From positions 682,001 to 746,000 of the forward strand of contig CAVTXH010000020.1 in the NCBI GenBank assembly GCA_963738625.1: a stretch of 64,000 bases of DNA, in the 5' to 3' direction. Both the position numbers and the translations under genes were made by a program. The DNA is from UBA7672 sp963738625. Lineage in GTDB: Bacteria; Pseudomonadota; Alphaproteobacteria; Caulobacterales; Hyphomonadaceae. Under the pieces are notes generated by a model. The model was given only the letters and a program-made list of their open reading frames with translations. It had not been told where the DNA came from and ran no database searches. This document shows, in pieces, positions 34,809-44,222 of the stretch (positions are counted from its first letter, which is position 1; every line of letters starts with the position of its first letter).

Positions 34809-36194
34809 ATGACCGCCGCAGCACGCCTCCCCGCATGGGCGCGCCCGAAGGAGATGATCGATCTCGTCCGGCTGGCCGTGCCGGTCGCGGTCTCGCGCGC
34901 CTCGTTCATGCTGATGAGCCTCACAGACGCCGTCGTCCTGTCGCGCAGCGCTCCGGGAGAACTCCCCCTGGTGCTCAACGCCTGGCTGCCCAACGGGGTG
35001 TTCATGGGGTTCGGGCTGGGCCTGATGATCGGCGTTTCGGTGCTGACGGCCGAGCTCAACGGATCGGGCAAGGGCGCCGAGACCGGCCGCATCTTCAGGC
35101 GCGGACTTTCCATGGCGGCGCTTTACAGCCTGATTGCAACGGCGATCGTTTTCATGACGGCCGAAGCGCTGTTCCCGTTCGTGGGCTTCGGCCCTGAGCT
35201 GTCGAAGGCGACGGCCGAAACGACCCGGATCCTCGCGCTCGGCACGCTGGGCCACATGGTGGGCACGGCGTGCTCCTTCTATCTCGAAGCGCTGCGCAAG
35301 CCGAACATCGTGACTGCCATCTCGATGTCGGCGGTGGTGGTGAACCTCATCTCGGCGCTGATCCTGGTGCCTGAATACGGCGCGGTCGGCGTGGTGTGGG
35401 GTACGACGCTGTCGCGCGTCTACATGATGATCGTGTTCCTGATCGCGGTCTGGCGGCTGACGCCCGGCTTCCGGTCGGCGCCGAAAGGCCCGGCTGGAGA
35501 GGCGCGGCGGCAGAACACGGTGGGTCTCGGCACCGGCATAGCCAACATCGCGGAATGGGGTTCGTTCAACCTCACCTTCGTCATTGCGACGCTGGCGACG
35601 ATCCAGCTCAACGCGCCTAACGGCGACACGGTCTACGGCCTTGCCGTGCAGGTGATGGCGGTTGTGTTCATGCTCTATGTCGGCCTCGGCACGGCGACGA
35701 GCGTGCGGGTGGCCGAGCGCTATGGGCGCGGCGAAGCCGCTGGCGTGCGCGAGGCTGCGCGGCTGGGCGTCGTTGCCGCTGTCGCGATGGGCGTGCTGCT
35801 CGCGATCCTGATCATCGTGCTGCGTGCGCCCATAGCCGTGCTGATGCTCAACGGCTCGGAAGCCGCGTCCGAAGGGGCCAAGCTTGTCCCGATGCTGATG
35901 ATGATGCTGGCGGCGATCTCGTTCGTCACGGTTTTCGATGGCCTGCAGGGCGTCGGCTCGATGGCGATGCGGGCGCAGGGCATTGTGTGGACGCCGACTT
36001 TGATCCACGTCGGCAGCTACGTCTTCGTCATGCTGCCGCTCTGCTGGTGGCTGGGCCTTCACCAGGGGCAGGGCGTCTGGGGCGTGGTGGTCGGGATATC
36101 GGTCGCTTCGGTCCTCGCGGGCCTTGCGCAGGTGCTGGCGCTGGAATGGAAAGCGGCGCGCAGCGTCCGCGTTGGACTGCCGCGCGCCGCCTGA
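34809..36194 (+). CDS. MATE-family multidrug/toxin exporter
   Basis: A 461-residue polytopic protein with about 12 membrane helices. It matches MATE exporters in size and in segments such as LSLTDAVVLSR-like LMSLTDAVVLSRSA near residue 35, PNGVFMGFGLGLMIGVSVL near 60, and EWGSFNLTFVIATLA near 255. MATE proteins exchange drugs or metabolites for Na+ or H+. The ATG at 34809 starts the domain; a longer frame from 34698 would translate through the hairpin. Confidence 0.92.
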   Translation: MTAAARLPAWARPKEMIDLVRLAVPVAVSRASFMLMSLTDAVVLSRSAPGELPLVLNAWLPNGVFMGFGLGLMIGVSVLTAELNGSGKGAETGRIFRRGLSMAALYSLIATAIVFMTAEALFPFVGFGPELSKATAETTRILALGTLGHMVGTACSFYLEALRKPNIVTAISMSAVVVNLISALILVPEYGAVGVVWGTTLSRVYMMIVFLIAVWRLTPGFRSAPKGPAGEARRQNTVGLGTGIANIAEWGSFNLTFVIATLATIQLNAPNGDTVYGLAVQVMAVVFMLYVGLGTATSVRVAERYGRGEAAGVREAARLGVVAAVAMGVLLAILIIVLRAPIAVLMLNGSEAASEGAKLVPMLMMMLAAISFVTVFDGLQGVGSMAMRAQGIVWTPTLIHVGSYVFVMLPLCWWLGLHQGQGVWGVVVGISVASVLAGLAQVLALEWKAARSVRVGLPRAA

Positions 36195-36248
36195 AAGCCC
36201 CGCTTTTCGTCCGAGTGTAGCGAGCAGCCGGACAGGTCGAGGGCTTTC
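36193..36248. terminator. Possible two-way terminator between the MATE and HU genes
   Basis: GAAAGCCC at 36193-36200 and GGGCTTTC at 36241-36248 form an outer stem around a GTCCG/CGGAC-type inner stem. Short T-rich stretches lie on each side. Both convergent genes end here. Confidence 0.5.
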
Positions 36249-36251
36249 GTT

Positions 36252-36521
36252 CTATTTCAGGTCCTTCATCACCGTCGCGGGCTTGAACGCCGCCGATGTG
36301 CGGGCCGGAATATGGATGGTCATGCCGGTCGAAGGGTTGCGGCCTTCGCGTGCGGCGCGCGTTTTAGCCACGAACGTGCCGAAGCCCGAGATCGCCACCT
36401 GCTCGCCCTTGCGGAGGTTGGCGGCGATCGTATCGAACACCGCGTCGACCAGGCGTGTCGCCTCGGTCTGCTTCAGACCCGTCGAGTCCGATATGGACTT
36501 GATGAGGTCGGTCTTGTTCAT
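36252..36521 (-). CDS. hup: HU-family histone-like DNA-binding protein
   Basis: An 89-residue HU protein that bends and compacts DNA as a dimer. It begins MNKTDLIKSIS and contains the GFGTFVAKTRAAREGRNP arm, in which R58-type and N-P residues intercalate at DNA kinks, then ending with IPARTSAAFKPA. These are the classic family signature. A GGAGG site precedes the ATG. IHF subunits carry different arm residues, so HU is the better name. Confidence 0.96.
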   Translation of the reverse strand: MNKTDLIKSISDSTGLKQTEATRLVDAVFDTIAANLRKGEQVAISGFGTFVAKTRAAREGRNPSTGMTIHIPARTSAAFKPATVMKDLK

Positions 36522-36657
36522 GGCTCCCTCCTGAGGGGCCGCCGGCAGGCGGCGAGATCGGCGAATCGAACGCTACTTCGCAGCGACACGCCGAATGAGG
36601 CGGTCCTTCATTCGATTCGACAACCCGGATTATGCCGCGAAACCCCGGATTCGTGGG

Positions 36658-37563
36658 CTATATCCCCAGAATCCACCCCTCTTCGCCGGCAATTTTCGCC
36701 TTCTGGGAGTCCGAAAGCTTGTGTTCACCTGCGAACAGCGCGGCGAGCTTTCCGCTGGCGTCACGCTCCGCGAGCGCCTCGCACAGTGTGCGGACCTGAG
36801 CCTCGTCGCGGATCTCGGTTGCTTCGGGGCGCGAGGAAATAAGCGAGGGCAGAACCTCGGCGACGACAATGCGCACGTCCTCGATCGCATCCGCTTCCAG
36901 CTTCGCGAATGGAATCTCGAACGGCCAGATCTTCAGCGCCGGGAATTTTTCGCGCAGGCGCTCGATCGCCGGAATGCCGGTGAGCGTCTGTCCGCCGACG
37001 GCGCCGGCGTAGGCGATCTTCCACACCGGCTGCGGCCGGCCCTTCTTGGCGTCGAGCGCGACCTGTTCGGCGATGCGGTACTCTGCGATCTCGCCCGCCT
37101 TGTGCTCGCGCGTCTTCTTGACCGACAGCGTCGTCAGCTCGTCCTTCTTCGAGCAGCCCCAGAACGGGAAGGGGCCGCCGGACATCAGCCGGTTCATGCG
37201 CGCCGCAAGAGCGAAGCGGTTGTTGGAGTTGTCAGGCTTATCTTTCATTTCCTTCAGCAGGAAATCGCGCACGGCGCGCCACGGCTCGCCCTTGAGCTTC
37301 AGCGCTTCGGCGGCGCCGGCAGGGAATCCGATCGGGAAGTCGACGCACAGCAATACCTTGTCGCCGCGTTTCAGGCAGCGGGCGAGCAGCTCTTCCAGCT
37401 CTTCCATGGCTTTAGCGCGCGTCGGCGGGTTCGTCGCCTTGAAGGCAAGCTTCAGACGCGCATCGGGCGTCATCGCGCCAATCCAGATGGAATCCGCGCC
37501 CGTGGCGGGCTTGGAGGCGGCGCTCCAGTCGACCATCACGTAGCTGTTGAACAGGCGCGCCAT
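36658..37563 (-). CDS. Conserved hypothetical protein, RNase H-like/DUF429-type fold suspected
   Basis: A 301-residue soluble protein. It opens with a strand ending YVMVDWSAASKP, where the Asp sits as in ribonuclease-H-like folds. A second acidic strand LLCVDFPIGFP follows near 70. VRIVVAEVLP near 215 is a further strand-acidic element. Two or three acidic strands in this order are seen in DUF429-like nuclease-fold proteins. Homologues in alphaproteobacteria are often labelled vaguely (for example cofactor-synthesis related), without proof. The function is unknown and I leave it unnamed. Confidence 0.78.
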   Translation of the reverse strand: MARLFNSYVMVDWSAASKPATGADSIWIGAMTPDARLKLAFKATNPPTRAKAMEELEELLARCLKRGDKVLLCVDFPIGFPAGAAEALKLKGEPWRAVRDFLLKEMKDKPDNSNNRFALAARMNRLMSGGPFPFWGCSKKDELTTLSVKKTREHKAGEIAEYRIAEQVALDAKKGRPQPVWKIAYAGAVGGQTLTGIPAIERLREKFPALKIWPFEIPFAKLEADAIEDVRIVVAEVLPSLISSRPEATEIRDEAQVRTLCEALAERDASGKLAALFAGEHKLSDSQKAKIAGEEGWILGI

Positions 37564-37670
37564 CTGGCCGGCATCCTTCCGAAACGAGCGGCCACATATG
37601 GTGCGGCCTAAAGAACTTTACAGGGAATATGCGTTGCGCGCTGAAAATGTCTCGCGCGCGACGCGCGAAG

Positions 37671-38693
37671 TTAGGTGAGCTTCACCAGCATCTTGCCGGT
37701 ATTTCCGCCCGAGAACAGGGCAAGGAAGGCTTCCGGCGCCTTCTCGATCCCGTTCATGATAGTCTCCTCGTACTTGACCTTGCCCGCGGCGACCCAACCG
37801 GAAATGTCCTTTAGGAATTCCGGATAGGTGTGGGCATGATCGAAGATGATGAAGCCCTGGATCTTGATCCGGCGGCCGATGATCATGCCCATGTTGAACG
37901 GGCCTGGCGGCGGCTTGGTGGCGTTGTAGATCGAGATCATTCCGCAGATCGGCATGCGTGCGTGTGGGTTGGCGTTTGCCAGCGCCGCCGTCAGGTGATC
38001 GCCGCCGACATTGTCAAAATAGATATCGACGCCGTTTGGCGCGGCCTGGCGCACGGCCTTGATCAGACCCGTGGCGTCACCGGTGGCGCGATAGTCGATC
38101 GCCTCGTCGAAGCCGATCGAGCGGAGATAGTCGCACTTGTCCTTGCCGCCGGCAGAGCCGACGACCCGGCAGCCCTTCAGCTTGGCGATCTGTCCGACGA
38201 TGGAGCCGACGGCGCCCGCGGCGCCGGAGACGAACACGGTCTCGCCCGGCTTGGGCTCGCCGATCCTGGTGAGGCCGTACCAGGCGGTATGCCCCGGCAT
38301 GCCTGCAACGCCGAGGAAGGCCTGCGGCGGAAGCTGGGTCGCCGGCAGTTTGGTCATGCTGACGCTCGCCGGGGCGGCCGTGAACGCCTCGCGCCAGCCT
38401 GCCATGGAGGTCACCAGGTCGCCCGGCTTGTAGGCGGGGTCGCTGGACGCCAGCACCTGGCCCAGCGCCCCCCCGGTCATCGCCTTGCCCAGCTCATAGG
38501 GGTCGGCGTAGCTCCGGGCCTCGTTCATGCGGCCGCGCATATAGGGGTCGACCGTCATCCAGAGGTTGCGGACCTGGACCTCGCCGGCGGCCGGGGCAGG
38601 CGATTCCACCGTCGCCAGCTCGAAATCCGAGGGCTTGGGTTCGCCCGCTGGCCGGGTCCGAAGACGCCACTCACGCGATGTTACAGTTGGCAT
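37671..38693 (-). CDS. NADP-dependent oxidoreductase of the leukotriene B4 dehydrogenase/CurA-like MDR group
   Basis: A 340-residue MDR protein lacking zinc. Diagnostic segments are VDPYMRGRMNEARSYADPYE near 50, VFVSGAAGAVGSIVGQIAKL near 150, which holds the NADP loop, DIYFDNVGGDHL near 223 and IIGRRIKIQGFI near 275. Such enzymes reduce the double bond of alpha,beta-unsaturated ketones and aldehydes. The gene is cytoplasmic. GGGAGA precedes the ATG. It is divergent from the Gfo/Idh gene. Confidence 0.93.
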   Translation of the reverse strand: MPTVTSREWRLRTRPAGEPKPSDFELATVESPAPAAGEVQVRNLWMTVDPYMRGRMNEARSYADPYELGKAMTGGALGQVLASSDPAYKPGDLVTSMAGWREAFTAAPASVSMTKLPATQLPPQAFLGVAGMPGHTAWYGLTRIGEPKPGETVFVSGAAGAVGSIVGQIAKLKGCRVVGSAGGKDKCDYLRSIGFDEAIDYRATGDATGLIKAVRQAAPNGVDIYFDNVGGDHLTAALANANPHARMPICGMISIYNATKPPPGPFNMGMIIGRRIKIQGFIIFDHAHTYPEFLKDISGWVAAGKVKYEETIMNGIEKAPEAFLALFSGGNTGKMLVKLT

Positions 38694-38873
38694 CAGCCGT
38701 CTCCCTTGTGGTGTTCTCTGCTATCGCCCGCAAATGGCGGTTTTTCCAGCAGTTTCCGGCCCAATGACGATTGAAAAATATGGTAACCAAGCTTGATGAG
38801 CCCGGTAATTGTGCAACCGCGTTAATCGGCTATCTGCTCGTGGCGCACCGAAAGGTGGTCGGAGGGTAGTCCA

Positions 38874-39881
38874 GTGAAGCGTACCGAAGGTTCGGCCAGA
38901 ACGGTCACCGTAGTCGGCAGTCATCAGGGCAAGGTGCGCATCGGCGTCGTCGGCGCTGGTGTTTTCGGCGGCTATCACGTTCAGAAATTCTCTTCCACGC
39001 CCCACGCCGAGTTTGTCGGCGTGTTCGACCTCAATGGTGAATCCGCAGCTGCGTTGATCGCCAAGGTCGGCAAGGGCGCTGCGTTCAGCACGTTCGAGGC
39101 GCTCGCCGGCGCCTGCGATGCGCTCGTGATCGCAACGCCAGCTCATACGCACGCCGGGCTGACGCGCCGCGCGCTCGACGCCAACAAGCACGCCCTTGTG
39201 GAAAAGCCTCTCGCGTTGACGGGGCACGAAGCCCGCGCGCTCGCCGGCCTCGCGCTCGAGCGCAATCTCGTCCTGCAGGTCGGCCACCAGGAACGCCTCG
39301 TGTTCCAGGCCATGGGCCTGTTCGCGACCGGCGAACGCCCGATCAACATCGAAGGCGCCCGCGTCGGCCCGGCGTCCCCCGAAGGCCGCTGCGAAGACGT
39401 CAGCGCCATCTTCGACCTGATGATCCACGACCTCGACCTCGCCGCCGAACTTTTCGGCGCCGAAGTGACGTCGGTCTACGGCCGCGGCCGCAAGGTTCAC
39501 ACCGACAAGATCGACGAGGCGCTCGCTCTCGTGAAATTCGGAAATGGCGGCGAAGCCAAGCTCACTGCCTCGCGTGCGCGCGACAAGCGCTCGCGTTCGA
39601 TGCGCATCGACTATCCCTCGGGTACGGTGGAGATCGACTTCCTCACCCGCAAGGTGAAGAACACTACGCCGTTCAATATCCGCGCTGACGTCTCGGAGAT
39701 TCTGCCGGACCCGCTGCGTGCGGCGGACGAGGCTTTCCTCGCCGCGATTCAGGGGCGTGACATTTCGCCAATCACTGGCGGCGTCGGCGCTCGCGCCGCA
39801 GCCATGGCTGAATTGGTTGAGAAAAGCGCCCTCAAGCGTGCGCCGGCCGTTGCGGCGGCTTCTGCTGCGGCTGCGGCCTAG
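38874..39881 (+). CDS. Gfo/Idh/MocA-family oxidoreductase
   Basis: A 335-residue NAD(P)-dependent dehydrogenase. The Rossmann loop GVVGAGVFGGYHV is near residue 24, and the conserved EKPLA is near 103. IHDLDLAAELFG near 183 contains the His used for catalysis in this family. A GTG start has GGAGGG upstream. Substrates in this family are sugars, inositols or biliverdin-like compounds. The C-terminus ends in an Ala-rich stretch. The specific substrate cannot be read here. Confidence 0.92.
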   Translation: MKRTEGSARTVTVVGSHQGKVRIGVVGAGVFGGYHVQKFSSTPHAEFVGVFDLNGESAAALIAKVGKGAAFSTFEALAGACDALVIATPAHTHAGLTRRALDANKHALVEKPLALTGHEARALAGLALERNLVLQVGHQERLVFQAMGLFATGERPINIEGARVGPASPEGRCEDVSAIFDLMIHDLDLAAELFGAEVTSVYGRGRKVHTDKIDEALALVKFGNGGEAKLTASRARDKRSRSMRIDYPSGTVEIDFLTRKVKNTTPFNIRADVSEILPDPLRAADEAFLAAIQGRDISPITGGVGARAAAMAELVEKSALKRAPAVAAASAAAAA

Positions 39882-40003
39882 GGTTTCCACAGCCGGCGAA
39901 CTGCACTAAAGGGGCCCGGCCTCCCGACCATCCTTTCGCCTTTGCCCCATGGAATGGGGCTGGACGGGTTCGGCCAGATATCTCGGCGACATGGAGTTCG
40001 AAC

Positions 40004-40225
40004 ATGGCCAGGAAGCCGACAGCGCGCGTCGAGTACGCGATGTACAACGTTATCTATGAAGACGGCAGCCAGCGGTCCAACCGCAAGGTCCCGGCCGAGC
40101 TGCTGGACGGGCTGGACGCCAAAAAGGCGGTGCTCGAGGCGCTGTCGGAGCAGGACCGGCTGATTTCCGAGAAGTCCGGCATCCCGCCGCTGGCGATCAA
40201 GTCCTTCACGCGCGTCGACAGGTAG
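40004..40225 (+). CDS. Small conserved-looking hypothetical protein, 73 residues
   Basis: The product opens MARKPTARVEYAMYNVIYED and has a beta-strand followed by an acidic-basic helix (VPAELLDGLDAKKAVLEALS). It is soluble. GGAG lies about ten bases before the ATG. It is followed by the MAPEG gene 79 bases later. I do not recognise a family. Confidence 0.75.
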   Translation: MARKPTARVEYAMYNVIYEDGSQRSNRKVPAELLDGLDAKKAVLEALSEQDRLISEKSGIPPLAIKSFTRVDR

Positions 40226-40304
40226 GCCGCCGCCCGGCTCTCCGCGTTGTCTTGGGCCGCGGGTGGCGTACGCTGCCCCGTAACAGACAACAGGGGAGGA
40301 CCAC

Positions 40305-40715
40305 ATGCCGGACCTAGGCTCAACTCAAATCACGCTTCTCTGGGCCAGCGTCATACTAGGTGTAGTTCACCTCCTTGTAGCCGTTCTAGCCAGTGTAGGC
40401 GCCAGAGGCATGCCCTGGGCGCTCGGCCCTCGCGACGAGCCTGCGGCGGATATGGGCAAGGTCGGCAGCCGCCTTGAGCGCGCATACAAGAACTTCCTTG
40501 AGACGTTTCCACTCTTTGCCGCCGCCGTGCTGATGGAGGCTTCGATTGGGCATGGCTCCGGACTGGCTGCGCTCGGGGCCCAGCTCTATTTCTGGGGCCG
40601 TGTAGCGTTCCTGCCGGTTTACGCTCTCGGGCTTCCCGTCGTGCGGACGCTGATCTGGACGGTTGCACTTGCTGGCATCGTCCTTGTTCTGGCCGCTTGC
40701 CTGCCAGGAACCTAG
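40305..40715 (+). CDS. MAPEG-family membrane protein
   Basis: A 136-residue protein with four hydrophobic helices, beginning LLWASVILGVVHLLVAVLAS. The MAPEG signature region lies between helices 1 and 2: the run RLERAYKNFLETFPLFAA has the Arg, Asn and Glu positions used for glutathione binding in family members. Family roles include membrane glutathione transferase or peroxidase activity. GGGGAGG precedes the ATG. No partner gene is apparent. Confidence 0.9.
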   Translation: MPDLGSTQITLLWASVILGVVHLLVAVLASVGARGMPWALGPRDEPAADMGKVGSRLERAYKNFLETFPLFAAAVLMEASIGHGSGLAALGAQLYFWGRVAFLPVYALGLPVVRTLIWTVALAGIVLVLAACLPGT

Positions 40716-40804
40716 ACGCCCACGTCCAACTGACTGAACCTTCCGGCTTGCGGACATGTCCGCAGGGGACCATGCTTTCCGTCCAAGGTTTGCGGAGACA
40801 TGCC

Positions 40805-41728
40805 ATGGTCGAGGGAAGGACTACCCGTCGTGCATTGCTGGCCGCAGCACCGTTCGCACTAGCAGGCGCCGCGTTCGCGCAGGAAGCGCCGGATACGACC
40901 TATCTCCTGGACACATCGCTGGACGTCTTTGGCCGCCCCGTCGCAACAGGGATGATCAACGGCAAGGGCCCGTTCCGTTTCCTCGTCGACACCGCCGCCT
41001 CGACCAGCGTCGTGACGATGGACCTCGCGATTGCGATCGGCATGACTTTCCAGGGGACGACAACGATCTACGGCACCACCGGTCAGTCAACTATGCCGGT
41101 CGCCAGGGCGGCTGAAATCGAGGTGGGGGCAGTGCGCAGGCAGAACCTGCGCATGGTCGCGTTGACATCGCCGATGGGCGCGCGCGCCGACGGCATCATC
41201 GGCGCCGACGTGTTTGCTGGACGCCGCGTGGTGTTCGACCTCAACCGCAAGACCGTCAGGATCTCGAACTCGATCACGCGATCTGTGAAGGACGATACGA
41301 GTTTCCGGCTGCGTGATGGCCGCCTGGCCGAGGTAAGCGGTCGCGCCGGCAAGGTGAAGGCCAGCATCATCATCGACACCGGCGCGGATTGCTCGCTGAT
41401 CAACCCGGTGCTGCGCGAGGCTCTGCGAGCGGAGCACCCCAACCTCAAGACGCTGCCGCGTGTCATCGTCACCGGGCTGACAGGCCAGCAGCTTGAGGGC
41501 GAGGGCATCTATATGCCCGCTGTCGGTATGCGAGAGTTCAAGGTGAAAGATCTGGTGGCAGTGGCCGTGGATGCGCCGATCTTCCATGTGTGGAAATTGC
41601 AGGACCAGCCGGCGATGATTCTCGGCGCCGATGTGCTGTTGCGGTTGCCGAGGTTCTCGATCGACTACGGTTCTGCAGTGTTCGATGTCGGGCCCAATGC
41701 GATGACGTCCTCCCGCTTCTGGGTATAG
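40805..41728 (+). CDS. Tat-exported two-lobed retropepsin-like aspartic protease, copy A
   Basis: A 307-residue protein. The N-terminus has a twin-arginine motif TTRRALLAAAPFALAG with cleavage near AFAQ. Two catalytic-type triads are present, FLVDTAASTS near 58 and IIIDTGADCS near 193. The first is DTA instead of DTG. Each lobe has its second element (GADVFAGRRV near 133; GADVLLRLPR near 280). One chain thus mimics the viral-protease dimer. GGAG precedes the ATG at 40805. A paralogue follows 73 bases downstream. Confidence 0.87.
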   Translation: MVEGRTTRRALLAAAPFALAGAAFAQEAPDTTYLLDTSLDVFGRPVATGMINGKGPFRFLVDTAASTSVVTMDLAIAIGMTFQGTTTIYGTTGQSTMPVARAAEIEVGAVRRQNLRMVALTSPMGARADGIIGADVFAGRRVVFDLNRKTVRISNSITRSVKDDTSFRLRDGRLAEVSGRAGKVKASIIIDTGADCSLINPVLREALRAEHPNLKTLPRVIVTGLTGQQLEGEGIYMPAVGMREFKVKDLVAVAVDAPIFHVWKLQDQPAMILGADVLLRLPRFSIDYGSAVFDVGPNAMTSSRFWV

Positions 41729-41801
41729 CAGACCTTGCGGGAGAGGCTCCGCAGGATCATTCTACGCCCATAAAAAGACTATCACAGGGTAAGGAAACGC
41801 C

Positions 41802-42779
41802 ATGACGTCGTGCGCGCATACGCGCCGGGGGTTGATGCTGGCCCTGCCGGGGCTTTGCGTGTTGAACGCGGCCAAGGCTCACGCGCAACAGCTGGAACAC
41901 CAGACGTTCGACGGGTTGGAGGCGGATCACACGCTGGTCACGTACGAATTGGATGCCTGGGTCGACGCCTGGGGACGGCCGACCGCAAAAGTGATGATCA
42001 ACGGCCAGGGCCCATTCAACTTCATGGTGGATACCGGCTCGACCACCACCGTCATAGCGAACCGTCACCTCGAGCGGATCGGCGCGCCGGTTGTCGGCAT
42101 GACAATCGTCCACGGCACGACAGGCCAGGCTGAGATGCCTATCGCTCGCTTGCAGCGTGTCGAGACCGGCGCGGTGAGGAAGAATGACCTCATCGTCGCC
42201 GTGCTGTCAGACCAAGGCCTGGCGAGAGAAGACGGAATCCTCGGCGCCGATGTTTTCGTCGGAAGACGGCTGACCTTCGACATCGCCGGCAAGAGCGTGA
42301 GGGTCGAGAAATCGCTTCGAACCATTCGCGACAACCGGCGATCCAACCTCAAGCTGCGCAACGGGATGCTGGCGGAAATCAGCGGTCAGATCGGCGCGAT
42401 AAGGGCCAGACTGATGCTCGACACCGGTGCGCAGAAGTGCATCGTAAACCCGAAGTTGGAGGCGATGCTGAAGCAGGCCTATCCTCGCATGCTGCGGCTG
42501 GAGCACGCCCGCATCATCGGGGTGACCGGCCACGAGCTGATCGGCAGCCTCCTCGCCCTGCCGGAAATCGACATGGGCATCGTCAAGGTTCGCGATGCAA
42601 CAGCAATCGGAGCCGACGCGCCGGTTTTCCGCGTATGGGGCCTGGAGGATGAGCCGGCGATGATCATCGGGGTCGAACTGCTGTCCCGGCTCTCGGGTTT
42701 CTCGATCGACTACGGCGCCCAGTATTTCGACGCCCGGGTGGCGGATCTTATGGCGACGAACCGGGCCATGACTGGATAG
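41802..42779 (+). CDS. Tat-exported two-lobed retropepsin-like aspartic protease, copy B
   Basis: A 325-residue paralogue of the preceding gene. The N-terminus HTRRGLMLALPGLCVL is Tat-like. The two catalytic triads are FMVDTGSTTT near 76 and LMLDTGAQKC near 211. Shared segments with copy A include INGQGPFNF against INGKGPFRF, GILGADVFVGRRL against GIIGADVFAGRRV, and GFSIDYG against RFSIDYG near the end, which show a tandem duplication. AAGGAAA precedes the ATG. Substrates are unknown, and the exported site is the periplasm. Confidence 0.87.
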   Translation: MTSCAHTRRGLMLALPGLCVLNAAKAHAQQLEHQTFDGLEADHTLVTYELDAWVDAWGRPTAKVMINGQGPFNFMVDTGSTTTVIANRHLERIGAPVVGMTIVHGTTGQAEMPIARLQRVETGAVRKNDLIVAVLSDQGLAREDGILGADVFVGRRLTFDIAGKSVRVEKSLRTIRDNRRSNLKLRNGMLAEISGQIGAIRARLMLDTGAQKCIVNPKLEAMLKQAYPRMLRLEHARIIGVTGHELIGSLLALPEIDMGIVKVRDATAIGADAPVFRVWGLEDEPAMIIGVELLSRLSGFSIDYGAQYFDARVADLMATNRAMTG

Positions 42780-42863
42780 GCCCGATCGGGGCGCATCCTC
42801 ATTGCCTTGCCAAGCGGGTGCGGATCGGTACATCCATCCGCTCGTTTTGCCTGGATCGAGATC

Positions 42864-44219
42864 ATGGCCACAACAGTCCGCTTTGCGCCGTCGCCTACGG
42901 GCAAGCTGCATGTCGGGAACATCCGAACGGCGCTGATCAACTGGCTGTTTGCGCGCGGCCAGGACGGCGTTTTCGTGCTGCGGATCGACGACACCGACAC
43001 CGAGCGCTCGACCAAGGCCTATGAGGACGCCATCCGCGAGGACTTGACCTGGCTAGGGATGACCTGGGACGAGACGTTCAAACAATCCGAGAAATTCAAG
43101 CGCTATGCCGAGGCGGCCGAAGAGCTCAAGGCCAAGGGCCTGCTCTATGCCTGCTATGAGACGCCAGAGGAACTGGAGCGGCGCAAGAAGATCGCCCAGT
43201 CACTCGGCAAACCGCCGGTCTATGACCGTGCGGCGCTCCAGCTCACCGACGCGGAGAAAAGGGCGCTGGAGGCCGAAGGGCGCAAGCCGCACTGGCGCTT
43301 CAAGCTGTCGGGCGGGCGCGTGCACTGGGTGGACCTGGTGCGTGGCGAACAGTCGATCGACACGTCTTCCGTGTCTGATCCTGTGCTGATCCGCGAGGAT
43401 GGCTCGTTCCTTTACACCCTGCCGTCGGTGGTCGACGATGTGGACGCCAGGATCACGCACATCGTGCGTGGCGAGGACCACGTCACCAACTCCGGCGCGC
43501 AGATCGAGATCTTCCGCGCGCTCGGAGCCGAGCCGCCAACGATGGGGCACATGCCGTTGCTGATCGGCGCTGACGGGCAGGGTCTGTCTAAGCGCCTCGG
43601 CTCTCTGTCGGCCGAACAGCTGCGCGAGGAAGGCTGCGAGCCGATGGCTGTGCTGTCGCTGCTGGCCAAGCTCGGCACGTCGGACCCTGTCGAGATTCGC
43701 GCAAGCCTGGCGGAGCTGGTGAAGGAGTTTTCTTTCTCAAAGATCGGCCGGGCGCCGGCGCGGTTCGACGAGACGGAGCTGGAGAATCTCAACGCCGCAC
43801 TGGTGCATGCAATGAGCTTCGAGGCGGTAAGGCCCCGGCTAGCCAAGCTCGCCTACGGCGACAAGGCGACTCCGGAATTCTGGGAAGCCGTGCGCGGCAA
43901 CATCAAGTCGGTGCGCGACGTCGCGATCTGGCTTCCGGTCGTCTACGGCGGCGGCCTGACTGGGCCCGATCTGACGCCGGAAGATCAGGCTTTCGTCGGA
44001 GAGGCGGCGAAGCTGTTCCCAGCGGGCGACATCGGCCCCGGCGCCTGGAAGGAGTGGACCGAGGCCGTGAAGGCGAAAACCGGCCGCAAGGGCAGACAGC
44101 TCTACCAGCCGCTCCGCCGCGTGCTGACCGACCAGGAGCACGGTCCAGAGATGGACCGCATGCTGATGCTGATCGGCGCCAAGAAGGCGCGCGAGCGTTT
44201 GGTGCAGGCGGGGCCGTAA
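42864..44219 (+). CDS. gltX: Glutamate-tRNA ligase
   Basis: A 451-residue class I aminoacyl-tRNA synthetase that charges tRNA-Glu, and in many alphaproteobacteria also tRNA-Gln for later amidation. The HIGH-type motif is APSPTGKLHVGNIRTA near residue 7, and the KMSKS-type motif is GLSKRLGSLS near 238. The anticodon-binding C-terminal domain is shorter than in some relatives. The ATG at 42864 begins the catalytic domain, and the preceding frame is not needed. Many relatives have two gltX genes, and this window cannot tell which this is. Confidence 0.96.
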   Translation: MATTVRFAPSPTGKLHVGNIRTALINWLFARGQDGVFVLRIDDTDTERSTKAYEDAIREDLTWLGMTWDETFKQSEKFKRYAEAAEELKAKGLLYACYETPEELERRKKIAQSLGKPPVYDRAALQLTDAEKRALEAEGRKPHWRFKLSGGRVHWVDLVRGEQSIDTSSVSDPVLIREDGSFLYTLPSVVDDVDARITHIVRGEDHVTNSGAQIEIFRALGAEPPTMGHMPLLIGADGQGLSKRLGSLSAEQLREEGCEPMAVLSLLAKLGTSDPVEIRASLAELVKEFSFSKIGRAPARFDETELENLNAALVHAMSFEAVRPRLAKLAYGDKATPEFWEAVRGNIKSVRDVAIWLPVVYGGGLTGPDLTPEDQAFVGEAAKLFPAGDIGPGAWKEWTEAVKAKTGRKGRQLYQPLRRVLTDQEHGPEMDRMLMLIGAKKARERLVQAGP

Positions 44220-44222
44220 GGC

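Noticed and set aside
34671..36062. Minus-strand open frame of 463 codons opposite the MATE gene
   Set aside because: The product is His/Arg/Gln-rich with no domain; the MATE frame has full membrane topology.
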